Origin: Actinosynnema sp. ALI-1.44
Lineage (GTDB): Bacteria > Actinomycetota > Actinomycetes > Mycobacteriales > Pseudonocardiaceae
Assembly: GCF_001984155.1 (NCBI RefSeq)
Contig: NZ_MTQO01000031.1
Span: forward strand, 62,001-126,000
Direction of reading: 5' to 3'
Length of the DNA stretch: 64,000 nt
In this document: one piece after another, positions 41,544 to 50,369 of the stretch
Position numbering within the stretch: position 1 is the first letter of the stretch
Layout: every line of letters starts with the position of its first letter
Position numbers and translations under genes: made by a program
Notes under the pieces: model-generated
Databases searched by the model: none
Seen by the model: the letters and a program-made list of their open reading frames with translations, nothing else
What the model was told of the DNA's origin: nothing

Positions 41544-42656
41544 GTGAGCACTAGGACACCGACGGTCGATCGTGCGCGCGTGCTGGCCTACCGGATCGCA
41601 CGGCAAGGGCTGCACCGCTCCGCCACGCAGGTGGACGACCTGGACGTGGTCGCGCTCGGCGTGCAGGACACACCGCCGGGTTCGGCCCGTCTGGCGTTGG
41701 GTGTCCGCACCGAGGCCGAGGTGGACGACCACACCCTGGTGCGGGCGTGGACGGTGCGGGCGTCGCCGTTCCTGCACCGCGCCGGGGACCTGCCGAAGCT
41801 GGCCGCCGCGTTGTGGCCGCACAGCGAGCGTGACGCCCTGGGCAAGGTCGCGTGGCAGCGGTCGGTGATGCGGAAGAGCGGTATCACCGCCACCGAAGCG
41901 ATCCGGTACACCGCCGAAGCGATGCGCGAATGCGTCACCACTCCTACGGTCAAGGGGGTCGTGAGCACAGCGGTGTCCAAGTTGGTGCCGAAGGCGCTGG
42001 TTTCGTACTGCCGGGGTTGTCAGGCGGAGCACGTGTTCGAGTCGCTGTTCCGGCTGGCCGCGCTGCCCGGCGGGCTCCGGCTCGATCTGACGCGGTCGCC
42101 GCCGTTGCTCGTGCCGATCGAGAACTGGCCGGGGATCCCGGCGGCGCAGTCCGGTGCGGACGACCTGGTCAAGCGGTACCTGACGTTCGTCGGACCGGCG
42201 AGCACGGCGGATGTCGCGGCGTGGCTGACCACCACCCAGACCGAGGTCAAGGCGATCTGGCCGACCGCGGGACTGGTCGAAGTGGACGTCGACGGCCGCG
42301 CCGCGTGGATCCCCGAGTCCGAGGTGGACCTGCTGCTGGACCCACCGGAGCCGCCCCGCGTCCTGCTGCTGCCGACGTCGGACCCGTTCATGCAGGAACG
42401 CAACAAGACATTCCTTGTGCCGGACAAGGCGCACCACAAGGCGATGTGGCCGGTGATCGGCCAGCCGGGCGCGGTGCTCGTCGACGGTGACGTCACCGGG
42501 CTGTGGCGGGCGAAGGCGACCGGGCGCAAGAAGCTGGAGATCCGGATCACCGGGTTCGCGCCGGTCGAACCGGGCGCACGGGCGGCGCTCGACGATCAGG
42601 CGCGGTTGATCGGCGCGCTGCGGGGCATCGCCGAGACGAACGTCATCGTGTCGTGA
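41544..42656 (+). CDS. Winged-helix DNA-binding domain protein of the AlkZ/HTH_42 family
   Basis: The 370-residue protein matches the HTH_42 (PF06224) architecture of AlkZ/YcaQ-like DNA glycosylases: an N-terminal segment VLAYRIARQGLHRS, a motif VVALGVQDTPPGSARLAL, a central helical part, a winged-helix block near LVKRYLTFVGPASTADVAAWL and a C-terminal beta part ending LLLPTSDPFMQERNK. AlkZ-type enzymes unhook DNA alkylation damage and are often self-resistance proteins in antibiotic clusters. The catalytic Q-x-Q/Q-x-D motif is not obvious here (the nearest is G-V-Q-D-T), so activity is uncertain. GTG 41544 is chosen with an AGGAT upstream. It overlaps the convergent TPR gene by 14 bp. Confidence 0.75.
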   Translation: MSTRTPTVDRARVLAYRIARQGLHRSATQVDDLDVVALGVQDTPPGSARLALGVRTEAEVDDHTLVRAWTVRASPFLHRAGDLPKLAAALWPHSERDALGKVAWQRSVMRKSGITATEAIRYTAEAMRECVTTPTVKGVVSTAVSKLVPKALVSYCRGCQAEHVFESLFRLAALPGGLRLDLTRSPPLLVPIENWPGIPAAQSGADDLVKRYLTFVGPASTADVAAWLTTTQTEVKAIWPTAGLVEVDVDGRAAWIPESEVDLLLDPPEPPRVLLLPTSDPFMQERNKTFLVPDKAHHKAMWPVIGQPGAVLVDGDVTGLWRAKATGRKKLEIRITGFAPVEPGARAALDDQARLIGALRGIAETNVIVS

Positions 42657-43584
42657 GCCGGGCCAGGTCCTCGACGGCCTGGCGCACCTCGGGGTGGTTG
42701 CGGCCGAGGATCTTGGTCTTGATGTCCAGTGCTCGCTGGGTGAGCCTGCCCGCGGCGGCGATGTTGCCCTTCGCGGCCATCAGCATGCCGAAGTCCGCGC
42801 ACGCGACGGCCAGGTCGTAGTGGTTGGGCGGCAGCACCCGCTCGAAGGTGGATATCGCCTTGCGGAAAAGCTTCTCGGCCATGTCCAGGTTGCCCTGCCT
42901 GGCGAGGACCGCGGCCAGCATGGCGCGTTCGTTGGCGGTCGAGGCGTGGTTCGGGCCGAGCGCGTTCTCCCGCAGCGACAGGGCACGCCGCGCATACGAC
43001 TCGCCGGTGTCGAACCGGCTGAGCATCAGGTCGAGCTCGGCCAGGTGGTGCCAGACCACGGCGGAGGTCGCCTTCTCGCTGCCGACCAGCTCCAGCGCCT
43101 GCCGGTAGAGCGCCTCGGCCTCGACGAACCTGCTGGAGAACAGGTAGACGGCACCGAGCCCGCACATCAGCTCGGCCAGTTCCTCCGGGTGCGGCCACGT
43201 GCCGTTCTCGGCGAGGTCGAGCGCGGACCGGTAGAGCACCTCGGAGCTGCCGAACCGGTTGCGGACCCGTTCGACCATCGCCAGGCACCCGAGCGCCTTG
43301 ACCCGCAGCCGGACCAGCGTCTCGTCGCGGCGGGAGTACTCCTCGGTGATCACGATCGCGCGGCGTGCGTACCGCTCGGCCTTGGTGTACTGGGAAAGCC
43401 GCTCGTGCAGCAGGCTCAGCTCGATGCACGCACCCGCGATCGCCGGGTGGTTGGGGCCACCGGCGTGTTCGACGACGGCGAGCGCGGTCTCGGCGACCAC
43501 GACCGCTTCCTCGGCCCTTCCCTCGTCGTAGAACCGGCGGGCCAGCCCGAGGCGCCTGCGCGCCTCAGCTATCGGGTCGACCAT
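42643..43584 (-). CDS. Tetratricopeptide repeat protein
   Basis: The 313-residue protein consists almost wholly of TPR hairpins, about seven of them, of the type GPNHPAIAGACIELSLLHERLSQY. The repeats resemble those of kinesin-light-chain-like and FxSxx/NB-ARC regulators. There is no DNA-binding, NTPase or membrane segment, so it is probably a protein-interaction adaptor. A small TPR protein follows on the same strand upstream (43686-43928). Its partner is unknown. Confidence 0.82.
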   Translation of the reverse strand: MVDPIAEARRRLGLARRFYDEGRAEEAVVVAETALAVVEHAGGPNHPAIAGACIELSLLHERLSQYTKAERYARRAIVITEEYSRRDETLVRLRVKALGCLAMVERVRNRFGSSEVLYRSALDLAENGTWPHPEELAELMCGLGAVYLFSSRFVEAEALYRQALELVGSEKATSAVVWHHLAELDLMLSRFDTGESYARRALSLRENALGPNHASTANERAMLAAVLARQGNLDMAEKLFRKAISTFERVLPPNHYDLAVACADFGMLMAAKGNIAAAGRLTQRALDIKTKILGRNHPEVRQAVEDLARLTTR

Positions 43585-43685
43585 CGCCCGCGCCGCACAT
43601 CGTGTCTTCTCCTACCGCTGACATCAACGGACATCATGATGGCAGGGCCGATGCGGGGAAATCACCCGGTTCGCTCCCCCGGCCG

Positions 43686-43928
43686 TCAGCCGGTGGGCAG
43701 GATGGCCAGGTTGCGCCTGGTCAGTGCGGCCTGGGCGGATTCGTCGGGCAGTCGGCGGCGGATTTCCAGCGACCGGCGGTAGAGGCGTTCCGCTTCCTCG
43801 GTGTGGCCGCGCACGGCCATCAGCACGCCGAGGTCGTTGAACACGGCGGCGACGTCGTGGCTGAGCAGCAGCGCCTCGTCGGCGACCTGCTGGTTGACGG
43901 GCTGGGTGGTGACGACTGAGTTGTCCAC
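43686..43928 (-). CDS. Small TPR protein (80 residues)
   Basis: The frame encodes one and a half TPR hairpins (AAVFNDLGVLMAVRGHTEEAERLYRRSLEIRRRL) preceded by about 20 residues and followed by a short tail. It ends 101 bp before the start of the longer TPR gene and shares its repeat type. It may be an independent small adaptor or a duplicated fragment. The start at 43928 is a best guess. Confidence 0.55.
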   Translation of the reverse strand: MDNSVVTTQPVNQQVADEALLLSHDVAAVFNDLGVLMAVRGHTEEAERLYRRSLEIRRRLPDESAQAALTRRNLAILPTG

Positions 43929-44020
43929 CCGGTCATGGTGGCTTCCCGGTCACCCCGAGTAGTAGGTACCCACCACCCAGAGCGACCGGGAAGCCTTCCC
44001 GGACGTCTCAGCCCAGTAAG

Positions 44021-45061
44021 TCAGCCCAGTACGGCGTCCGCGATCCGGCCGCGCAGCGCACGGCCGCTCGCGCCGAACGCCTCGAGCCACTGGGCGCGTT
44101 TGTAGAGCCGGTGCAGGATGTGCTCCCACGTCATGCCGACGCCGCCGTGGACCTGGATGACGCGCTCGCAGGCGTTGACCGCGGCTTCCGCAGCGGCGGT
44201 CTTGGCCGCCGCGACGGCGACCGCGGCCTGGTCGTCGCCCTCGGCCAGCGCCCACGCCGCCCAGTAGGTCAGCGACCTGGCCAGCTCCAGCGACGCGTAC
44301 GAGTCCACCAGCTGGTGTGAAACGCCCTGGTAGGTGCCGATCACGCGGCCGAACTGCTCGCGTGTGGACGCGTGCGCGATGCCGTCCTCCAACGCGCGGC
44401 GCCCGACACCGAGCGCCTCGGCGGCGGCGAGCACGAACGCCCGGCTCTCCATTTCGGCGAGCACCGAGCCGTCGCCCAACGCCCGCGACGGCGCCGAGTC
44501 GAACTCCACTTCGTACAGCCGACGCGACCGGTCCGATGTGGACACGGGGGTCACGGTCGCGTCGGCGGTCCGCACGAGCCGCAGCTGCGGGCCCGCCACG
44601 GTGACCACGAGCTCGTCGGTCCATGCCGCGTCGGGCACGAGGATCTTGCGGCCGGTCACGCGCCCGTCCGCGTCGGCCGTCGTCGCGAGACCGGTGTCCG
44701 CGATGCCTTGCGGACGGCCGGACTCCGCCCACGCCAGCGACAGTTTCAGGTCACCGGACGCGACCGCCGCGCGCAGTTCCTCGTCGCCGCGGACGGCCGG
44801 GAGCGCCAGCGCGACCGTGCTGAACAGCGGCGCGGGCAACAGGGCCGCGCCGGTTTCCTCGAACAGGACGACCTGGTCGAGCAGGGTCAGCTCGTCGTCG
44901 GTCCAGCCGAGGTCGGCCAGCGGCTGCCAGCTCTCGGGCTGCCAGCCCGGCTCGCCGTCGATGATCGCGGGCAGCCCGGTCAGCGGGTGCCGCTCGGCGA
45001 GGTACTCCCGCGCCGCCGTGCGCAGCATGTCCTGTTCGGACGAGAAGGCGAAGTCCATCAA
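44021..45061 (-). CDS. Acyl-CoA dehydrogenase, short subunit-like
   Basis: The 346-residue protein follows the acyl-CoA dehydrogenase fold: an N-terminal helical segment from DFAFSSEQDMLRTAAREYLAERH, a middle beta region, and C-terminal helices with RRALEDGIAHASTREQFGRVIGTYQGVSHQLVD and VIQVHGGVGMTWEHILHRLYKRAQ. Proteins of this length and divergence are often the second subunit of heteromeric (alpha2beta2) acyl-CoA dehydrogenases in actinobacterial steroid or branched-chain degradation. Its ATG overlaps the stop of the other acyl-CoA dehydrogenase gene by 4 bp (45058-45061), supporting a complex. The substrate is unknown. Confidence 0.88.
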   Translation of the reverse strand: MMDFAFSSEQDMLRTAAREYLAERHPLTGLPAIIDGEPGWQPESWQPLADLGWTDDELTLLDQVVLFEETGAALLPAPLFSTVALALPAVRGDEELRAAVASGDLKLSLAWAESGRPQGIADTGLATTADADGRVTGRKILVPDAAWTDELVVTVAGPQLRLVRTADATVTPVSTSDRSRRLYEVEFDSAPSRALGDGSVLAEMESRAFVLAAAEALGVGRRALEDGIAHASTREQFGRVIGTYQGVSHQLVDSYASLELARSLTYWAAWALAEGDDQAAVAVAAAKTAAAEAAVNACERVIQVHGGVGMTWEHILHRLYKRAQWLEAFGASGRALRGRIADAVLG

Positions 45062-46230
45062 CGGCTCCTAGGAAGACCAAGCACGCGTTCGGCGACGATG
45101 TTGCGCAGGATCTCGGAAGTTCCCGCCTCGATGGTGTTGCCGCGGCTGCGCAGCTGCCGGTACTGCCAGTACCCGTCCCGCACGCCGCCCTTGTCGTCCA
45201 GCATCCCCGACAGGCCCTGCAGGCCGCGGGCGAGCTTGGTCAGCCGCTGGTTGGCCTCGCTCCAGACGAGCTTCACCACCGAGCTCTCCGGGCCGGGCTG
45301 CCCCTTGGCCAGCAGGGTCGTCAGGGTGCGGTAGTTGGTGAACGCCAACGCCTGCAGCTCGATCCACTCGCGGGCGATCGCGTCGCGCACCACCGGGTCG
45401 TCGGCGGGGACGCTGCCGTCGGACGCGGGCTGCCTGGCCAGTTCGACCAGGCTCGTGAAGTGCTGGCGCAGTTGGCCGACCAGCGCGAACGCCAGCGTGC
45501 CGCGCTCGTGCAGCAGTGTGGTCATCGCGACTTTCCAGCCGTCGCCCGGGTTGCCGAGGATGGACTCTTTCGGCACGCGCACGTCGGTGAAGAAGATCTC
45601 GTTGAACTCCGGGTCACCGGTGATCTGGCGCAACGGCCGGACTTCCACACCCGGCGCGTGCATGTCGACGAGGAGGTAGGACAGGCCCTCGTGCTTCTTC
45701 GCGGCCTGATCGGTGCGCACGACGAGGATGCACCAGTCCGCGATGTGCGCCCACGACGACCACACCTTCTGGCCGTTGACCACCCAGTGGTCGCCGTCGA
45801 GGACCGCGGTGGTCCGCGCGGCCGCGAGGTCGGAACCGCTGCCCGGCTCGGAGAAGCCCTGGCACCAGATCTCCTCGCCCGACAGCAGCTTCGGCAGGTA
45901 CCGCTGCTTCTGCTCGGTCGTGCCCCACGCCATGATCGTCGGCCCGGCCATGTTCAGCCCGATGACGCCGATGTGCTCCGGTGCCTGGGCGCGGGCCATC
46001 TCCTCGAAGTAGATGGCCTGGTAGCCGGGCGAAAGACCGGCGCCGCCGTACTCCTTCGGCCAGGTCAGCCCGACGTACCCGGCGTCGTGCAGCTTGCGGC
46101 TCCACGCGCGCATGTGGTCGACCTCCGGCCGCCCGGACCCGGACTTCCCGGCCGGGTCGAAGTTCTGGGCGTACCAGTCGCGTAGCTTCGCACGGAACGC
46201 CGCCTCGGCCGCGCTGTCACGGAAGTCCAT
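45058..46230 (-). CDS. Acyl-CoA dehydrogenase, large subunit-like
   Basis: The 390-residue protein shows standard acyl-CoA dehydrogenase signatures: WPKEYGGAGLSPGYQAIYFEEMAR, the FAD-binding GFSEPGSGSDLAAARTTA block, HWVVNGQKVWSSWAH and the C-terminal NTIEAGTSEILRNIVAERVLG. The start MDFRDSAAE at 46230 is preferred over an upstream codon at 46245. It is the first gene of a coupled pair and faces a QsdR/TetR-type regulator gene across about 80 bp, so that regulator probably controls it. Confidence 0.92.
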   Translation of the reverse strand: MDFRDSAAEAAFRAKLRDWYAQNFDPAGKSGSGRPEVDHMRAWSRKLHDAGYVGLTWPKEYGGAGLSPGYQAIYFEEMARAQAPEHIGVIGLNMAGPTIMAWGTTEQKQRYLPKLLSGEEIWCQGFSEPGSGSDLAAARTTAVLDGDHWVVNGQKVWSSWAHIADWCILVVRTDQAAKKHEGLSYLLVDMHAPGVEVRPLRQITGDPEFNEIFFTDVRVPKESILGNPGDGWKVAMTTLLHERGTLAFALVGQLRQHFTSLVELARQPASDGSVPADDPVVRDAIAREWIELQALAFTNYRTLTTLLAKGQPGPESSVVKLVWSEANQRLTKLARGLQGLSGMLDDKGGVRDGYWQYRQLRSRGNTIEAGTSEILRNIVAERVLGLPRSR

Positions 46231-46311
46231 GAGACATGCTTGCATTCTGACTCAAAACCGGTCAACCGCGGAACATGTCTCGGCGGCAAGACGCCGGGTA
46301 TGGTGTCGCCC

Positions 46312-46926
46312 ATGTCGGCGACAGCACCGGGCACCCCGCTCACCCGCGCGTTACGCGGACCGTCACCGACGCCCCGCACCGCCCCGATCGACGCCTTCCG
46401 GCTGGCCAGGAAGTGGTTCCTGGCCGGCCGCCGGGTCGACATGCGGCAACTGGCCGGTGAGCTCGGTGTCAGCCGGGCGACGCTCTACCGCTGGTGCGGC
46501 AGCCGTGAACTGCTGATCGGCGAGGTGATCTGGTCGATCAACGAACGCCTGCTGCACGAGACGCGGGCGAAGGCGCGGGGCACCGGCCGTACGCTGATCA
46601 CCCGCGTGCTGGACCGGTCACTCGCCCGCATCCGTGCTTTCGACGCGCTGCGGCAGTTCGTGGCCGAGGACGCGGAGTACGCGCTGCGGATCATCACGTC
46701 CAAGCAAAGCGTCGTGCAGGCGAGGCTGATCGAGTGGACCGCGGCATTCCTGCGCGACGAGGTCGATCTGCGCGACGACATCGACCTGGCCGACCTGGCG
46801 TACGTGATCGTGCGGGTGTGCGAGTCGTTCGTGTGGAGCGACATGATCACCGGCGCGCCGCCCGCCACGGACAAGGCCGTGAAGATCGTGGACCTGCTCA
46901 TCGCGGCAGCCGAAGGTCAACGGTAG
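46312..46926 (+). CDS. TetR-type regulator, QsdR-like
   Basis: The 204-residue protein has an HTH near residues 35-60 (GRRVDMRQLAGELGVSRATLYRWCGSRELLIGEV) and a helical C-terminal domain of the QsdR type (LRQFVAEDAEYALRIITSKQ, VVQARLIEWTAAFLRDEV). QsdR-like regulators control lactonase and fatty-acid degradation genes. It is divergent from the two acyl-CoA dehydrogenase genes, its probable targets. ATG 46312 is used; ATG 46300 is equally possible. The stop overlaps the convergent phosphatase gene by 10 bp. Confidence 0.85.
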   Translation: MSATAPGTPLTRALRGPSPTPRTAPIDAFRLARKWFLAGRRVDMRQLAGELGVSRATLYRWCGSRELLIGEVIWSINERLLHETRAKARGTGRTLITRVLDRSLARIRAFDALRQFVAEDAEYALRIITSKQSVVQARLIEWTAAFLRDEVDLRDDIDLADLAYVIVRVCESFVWSDMITGAPPATDKAVKIVDLLIAAAEGQR

Positions 46927-47534
46927 GTGAGCAGTTCGCGGTGCTCGCCCTCGAAATGGGCGTGGTCGTTGTAGGTGACCAGGCTCGTCCCGGAACGGCC
47001 GTGCACGAGCTTGGTGATGCCGCAGTTGACCGCGACCCGGTTGACCGCCACGAACCCGCTCGCGTCCAGGCCCCACATGCGCGCGCAGACGGCCGCGATC
47101 ACGCCACCCGACGTGAACACGACGGCGGTTTTCCCGCCGTCGAGCCCCTTTAGCAGATCCTCGACCGCGCCGGTGACGGTTTCGCTGAAGTCACGCAGCC
47201 CGTCCCACCCGCGCAACGCCGTGTCTAGCGCTTCCTGGAAGCCACGCGGGTCCACCGGGTCGCCTTGGGTGGCACGGACGAGGCCGAGGTGGTCGAACTC
47301 GTTCCACCGCTCGTCCGTGCGCAGCTCGCCCTCGTAGCCCGCCGCGGTCGCGGTGTCCCGCTGGCGCCGCAGCGTCCCGCTCCACACCTGATCAGCCTGT
47401 ACGCCGCGGCGCCGCAGCTCGGCACCGGCGTGCTTGCCCTGGAGGCGTCCGACGGGCGACAGGACGTCGTAGTCCTCGGCGCCGAAGGACGCCTGGCCGT
47501 GCCGAACGAGGTACACCAGTGGCATCAGCGACAC
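46917..47534 (-). CDS. Histidine phosphatase superfamily protein
   Basis: The 205-residue protein carries the phosphoglycerate-mutase-like active site: LVRHGQASF with the nucleophilic His, a second RHG-pattern Arg, a central acid region and a late His in VVFTSGGVIAAVCARM. It belongs to the broad branch of small phosphatases whose substrates range from sugar phosphates to phosphoproteins. It converges with the QsdR gene with a 10-bp overlap and has no obvious operon partner. Confidence 0.88.
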   Translation of the reverse strand: MSLMPLVYLVRHGQASFGAEDYDVLSPVGRLQGKHAGAELRRRGVQADQVWSGTLRRQRDTATAAGYEGELRTDERWNEFDHLGLVRATQGDPVDPRGFQEALDTALRGWDGLRDFSETVTGAVEDLLKGLDGGKTAVVFTSGGVIAAVCARMWGLDASGFVAVNRVAVNCGITKLVHGRSGTSLVTYNDHAHFEGEHRELLTYR

Positions 47535-47689
47535 CTGTCCCTTCCCATTTGCCAGTTATGATCCATTCGGCCCAATGGCGCTCCACCGAACGGATGGTCA
47601 TTATGGTCGTTGTGAACCTGCCGGTGCAGCATGGAGTGCTGATAGTCTCTTTCGAGTCTGCACAGGGGTTGAAAGCGTCGCACTAGTCG

Positions 47690-48637
47690 GTGTCATACAT
47701 GGCGGGGAACACTGCTCGGGGTCAAATCGAAAATGTTCAGGCGGACAATCAGTTCGCCGAAGCGCTGCGCTCGGCCATTCGGTCCAGCGGGCTGAGCCTC
47801 GACCGAATACAGGCTCGGTTACGAGCACGTGGCACTCCGGTCAGCATTGCGGCGCTGAGCTATTGGCAGTCCGGTAAGCGGCAGCCGGAGCGCAACGACT
47901 CGCTGACCGCGCTCGGCGAACTGGAAAACATCCTGAAGCTGCCGCCCGGTTCGCTGCTCGCGCTGCTGCCGCCGCCGAGACCGCGCGGCAAGCAGGCGGC
48001 GGGCGTCCGGCCGGTGACCGAGACCGTCCAGTTCGAGCGCGAGATCCTGATCGGACTGCTCGACGCGCTCGGCACCCCGAACGCGCTCGACCAGGAACAG
48101 CAACTGACCCTGGTCGGGCTGCACGACAAATGCCAACTCGGCGAGGACGGCGGCCAGCAGCTGATCACCACCCGCGCGGTGTTCGAGGCGCGCACCGACG
48201 GCCAGGACCGCTGGCTGCTGATCTACAAGTCCGACGATCCCGGCGCGGGCACACCCGCGCTGACCACGGTGCGCAACTGCCATCTCGGCCGTCAGCAGGT
48301 GGACGAAGCGAATGGCCTGATGGTCGCCGAGCTGATGTTCGACCAGCCGATCAGGCGCGGCGACACTTACCTGATCGAGTACGAACTCCGGAATGCCGGA
48401 CCGCCATATCCGAAGTGCAACAGGACACACTGGCGAGAGTTCCGAAGGCCGATTCGCGAGTACCTGCTCGAGATCCACTTCAATTCCTCGGGCGCGCCGG
48501 GCAGGTGTCAGCAGTTCGCCCGCCCCGCTGGTCAGAAACACCCGCGGATGCGAAACCTCGCGATGGACGCCTGCCAGAGCGTGCACGCGGTCGCGATGGA
48601 TTTCGGTCCCGGACTTTTCGGAATCGAGTGGGAATAG
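47690..48637 (+). CDS. XRE-type protein with an uncharacterised C-terminal domain
   Basis: The 315-residue protein has an N-terminal helix-turn-helix-like region (SSGLSLDRIQARLRARGTPVSIAALSYWQSGKRQPER; a typical two-helix pattern followed by the SGKR-type segment) and a linker rich in Pro/Arg (PPPRPRGKQ). The C-terminal domain of about 190 residues (TETVQFEREILIGLLDAL to FGIEWE) is rich in beta strands. I do not recognise that domain. The upstream 155 bp are AT-richer and hold its promoter. GTG 47690 or ATG 47699 can serve as start. Confidence 0.72.
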   Translation: MSYMAGNTARGQIENVQADNQFAEALRSAIRSSGLSLDRIQARLRARGTPVSIAALSYWQSGKRQPERNDSLTALGELENILKLPPGSLLALLPPPRPRGKQAAGVRPVTETVQFEREILIGLLDALGTPNALDQEQQLTLVGLHDKCQLGEDGGQQLITTRAVFEARTDGQDRWLLIYKSDDPGAGTPALTTVRNCHLGRQQVDEANGLMVAELMFDQPIRRGDTYLIEYELRNAGPPYPKCNRTHWREFRRPIREYLLEIHFNSSGAPGRCQQFARPAGQKHPRMRNLAMDACQSVHAVAMDFGPGLFGIEWE

Positions 48638-48664
48638 CACCCGGCGCGGGAGAGTCCACACGGG

Positions 48665-50287
48665 TCACGCCATTTCGGACAACTTCCCGCGCAGCAGCTT
48701 GCCCGTGGGGTTGCGGGGCAGGGACTCGAGGAAGCGGACGTCGCGCGGCACCTTGTAGCGGGCCAGGTTCGCCTTCACGTGCGCCTTGACACCTTCCTCG
48801 TCGAGTTCGATCCCGTCCCGCCGGACGACGAACGCCTGCAGCCGCTGGCCGAACTCGGGGTCGGTCACGCCGATCACCGCCGCCTCGACCACGCCGGGGT
48901 GCTCCGCCAGGAGGTTCTCCACCTCGACCGGGTAGACGTTCTCCCCGCCGGACACGATCATGTCGTCGTCGCGGCCGTCGATGAACAGCCTGCCTGCCGA
49001 GTCGAAGTGGCCGACGTCCCCACTGGACAGCAGCCCGTCGATGATCTCCTTGTTCCTGCCGTCGGTGTAGCCGGCGAAGGCCAGGTCGCTGCCGACGAAG
49101 ATCCGGCCGATCACGTCCGGTTCGGTGATGCGGTTGCCGTGGTCGTCGTACAGGTTGACCCGGCATCCACACGGGACCTTGCCGACCGTGCCCGGCGCGG
49201 CACGCCAGTCCTCCGGTGTCGCGACCGTGGCGACGGCGACTTCCGTCGAACCGTAGAGGTTGTAGATGACGTCACCGAACGCCTTCGTGGCCCGGTTGCC
49301 GAGTTCGGGCGACAACGCCGAACCCGCCGAGAACACGATCCGCAGCGACGACGTGTCGTACGAGCCGACCACGTCCTCGCCGAGGTCCAGGATCCGCTGC
49401 AGCATGACCGGCACGACCACCAGTTCGGTCGCCTTGTTGTCCTGGATCATCCGCAGCGTCGTCTCGGGGTCGAACTTGCGGCGCACCACGACGGTGCACC
49501 CGAGCGCGAACGACATGATGAACTGCGACAGCGCGGTGCCGTGGAACAGCGGGGCGGCGATCACGGTGCATTCGTTGACGCGCATCGGGATGCGGTCGAG
49601 CAGTTGAGCCGCCGACAGGCCGGATTTGACCTGGCGCGGCGCTCCCTTCGGCGTGCCGGTCGTGCCGCTGGTCAGCAGGACGAACCCGCCGGGCTTGCTC
49701 GGGTTCGGCAGCGGGCGGTCGTCGGTGTTGACGATCAGGTCCTCGAGGGTGGTCCCCGAGTCCGATTTCGCAGCGGGCGAGTCGGTCCACGCGAGGAAGC
49801 GCGGGATCGACGGGTCGACCGCTTCGAGCAGCGGCGCGAACTCCTCGTCGTACACCAGCGCCGACACGTTCTCCCGCTTGACCACGTCGGCGAACTGCGG
49901 TTTGGCGAATCCGGTGTTCAGCAGCAGCAGTCGGCTGCCGAGCTTGCCGGACGCGACCATCGAGTCGATCAGGCCGCGGTGGTCGCGGCACAGCACGCCG
50001 ATCACCGAGCCCTCGCCGAGACCGCGCTGCGACCACGCACGGGCGAGCGCGTTGGACCGGCTTTCCAGCTGCGAGTACGTCAACGGGCCCAGTTCGTCGA
50101 CGATGCCGACCTTGCGCGGGTCCCGCCGGGCGGACATCCGGACCGGGCCCGCGATCGGCCCGATCTGCTTGACGGTGCGCAACGACCGGATCCCCTCGTC
50201 CAGTCTCGGGAACGGGACCAGGCCCGCCCGGCTCAGGATCATCACAGCCTGCACCGTCTCGGGTATCCGTGTCACGACGTTCCGCAC
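48665..50287 (-). CDS. Acyl-CoA synthetase / fatty-acid-CoA ligase (FadD-like)
   Basis: The 540-residue enzyme has the adenylate-forming motifs LLTSGTTGTPKGAPR, YNLYGSTEVAVATVATPED, the RDDDMIVSGGENVYPVEVEN hinge region and the C-terminal lysine in NPTGKLLRGKL. It activates a carboxylic acid as its CoA thioester; the chain-length or aromatic preference cannot be read. GTG 50287 is preferred because GGAGG lies 4 nt upstream; a frame to 50362 overlaps the divergent polymerase gene. Confidence 0.92.
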   Translation of the reverse strand: MRNVVTRIPETVQAVMILSRAGLVPFPRLDEGIRSLRTVKQIGPIAGPVRMSARRDPRKVGIVDELGPLTYSQLESRSNALARAWSQRGLGEGSVIGVLCRDHRGLIDSMVASGKLGSRLLLLNTGFAKPQFADVVKRENVSALVYDEEFAPLLEAVDPSIPRFLAWTDSPAAKSDSGTTLEDLIVNTDDRPLPNPSKPGGFVLLTSGTTGTPKGAPRQVKSGLSAAQLLDRIPMRVNECTVIAAPLFHGTALSQFIMSFALGCTVVVRRKFDPETTLRMIQDNKATELVVVPVMLQRILDLGEDVVGSYDTSSLRIVFSAGSALSPELGNRATKAFGDVIYNLYGSTEVAVATVATPEDWRAAPGTVGKVPCGCRVNLYDDHGNRITEPDVIGRIFVGSDLAFAGYTDGRNKEIIDGLLSSGDVGHFDSAGRLFIDGRDDDMIVSGGENVYPVEVENLLAEHPGVVEAAVIGVTDPEFGQRLQAFVVRRDGIELDEEGVKAHVKANLARYKVPRDVRFLESLPRNPTGKLLRGKLSEMA

Positions 50288-50369
50288 GGCGCCTCCACTG
50301 TGAGGGTCGTAAGCTACTGGCGAGTTAACTTGGACGGTAACTGTCAGACCCCCGGTGCACAATCACCTC

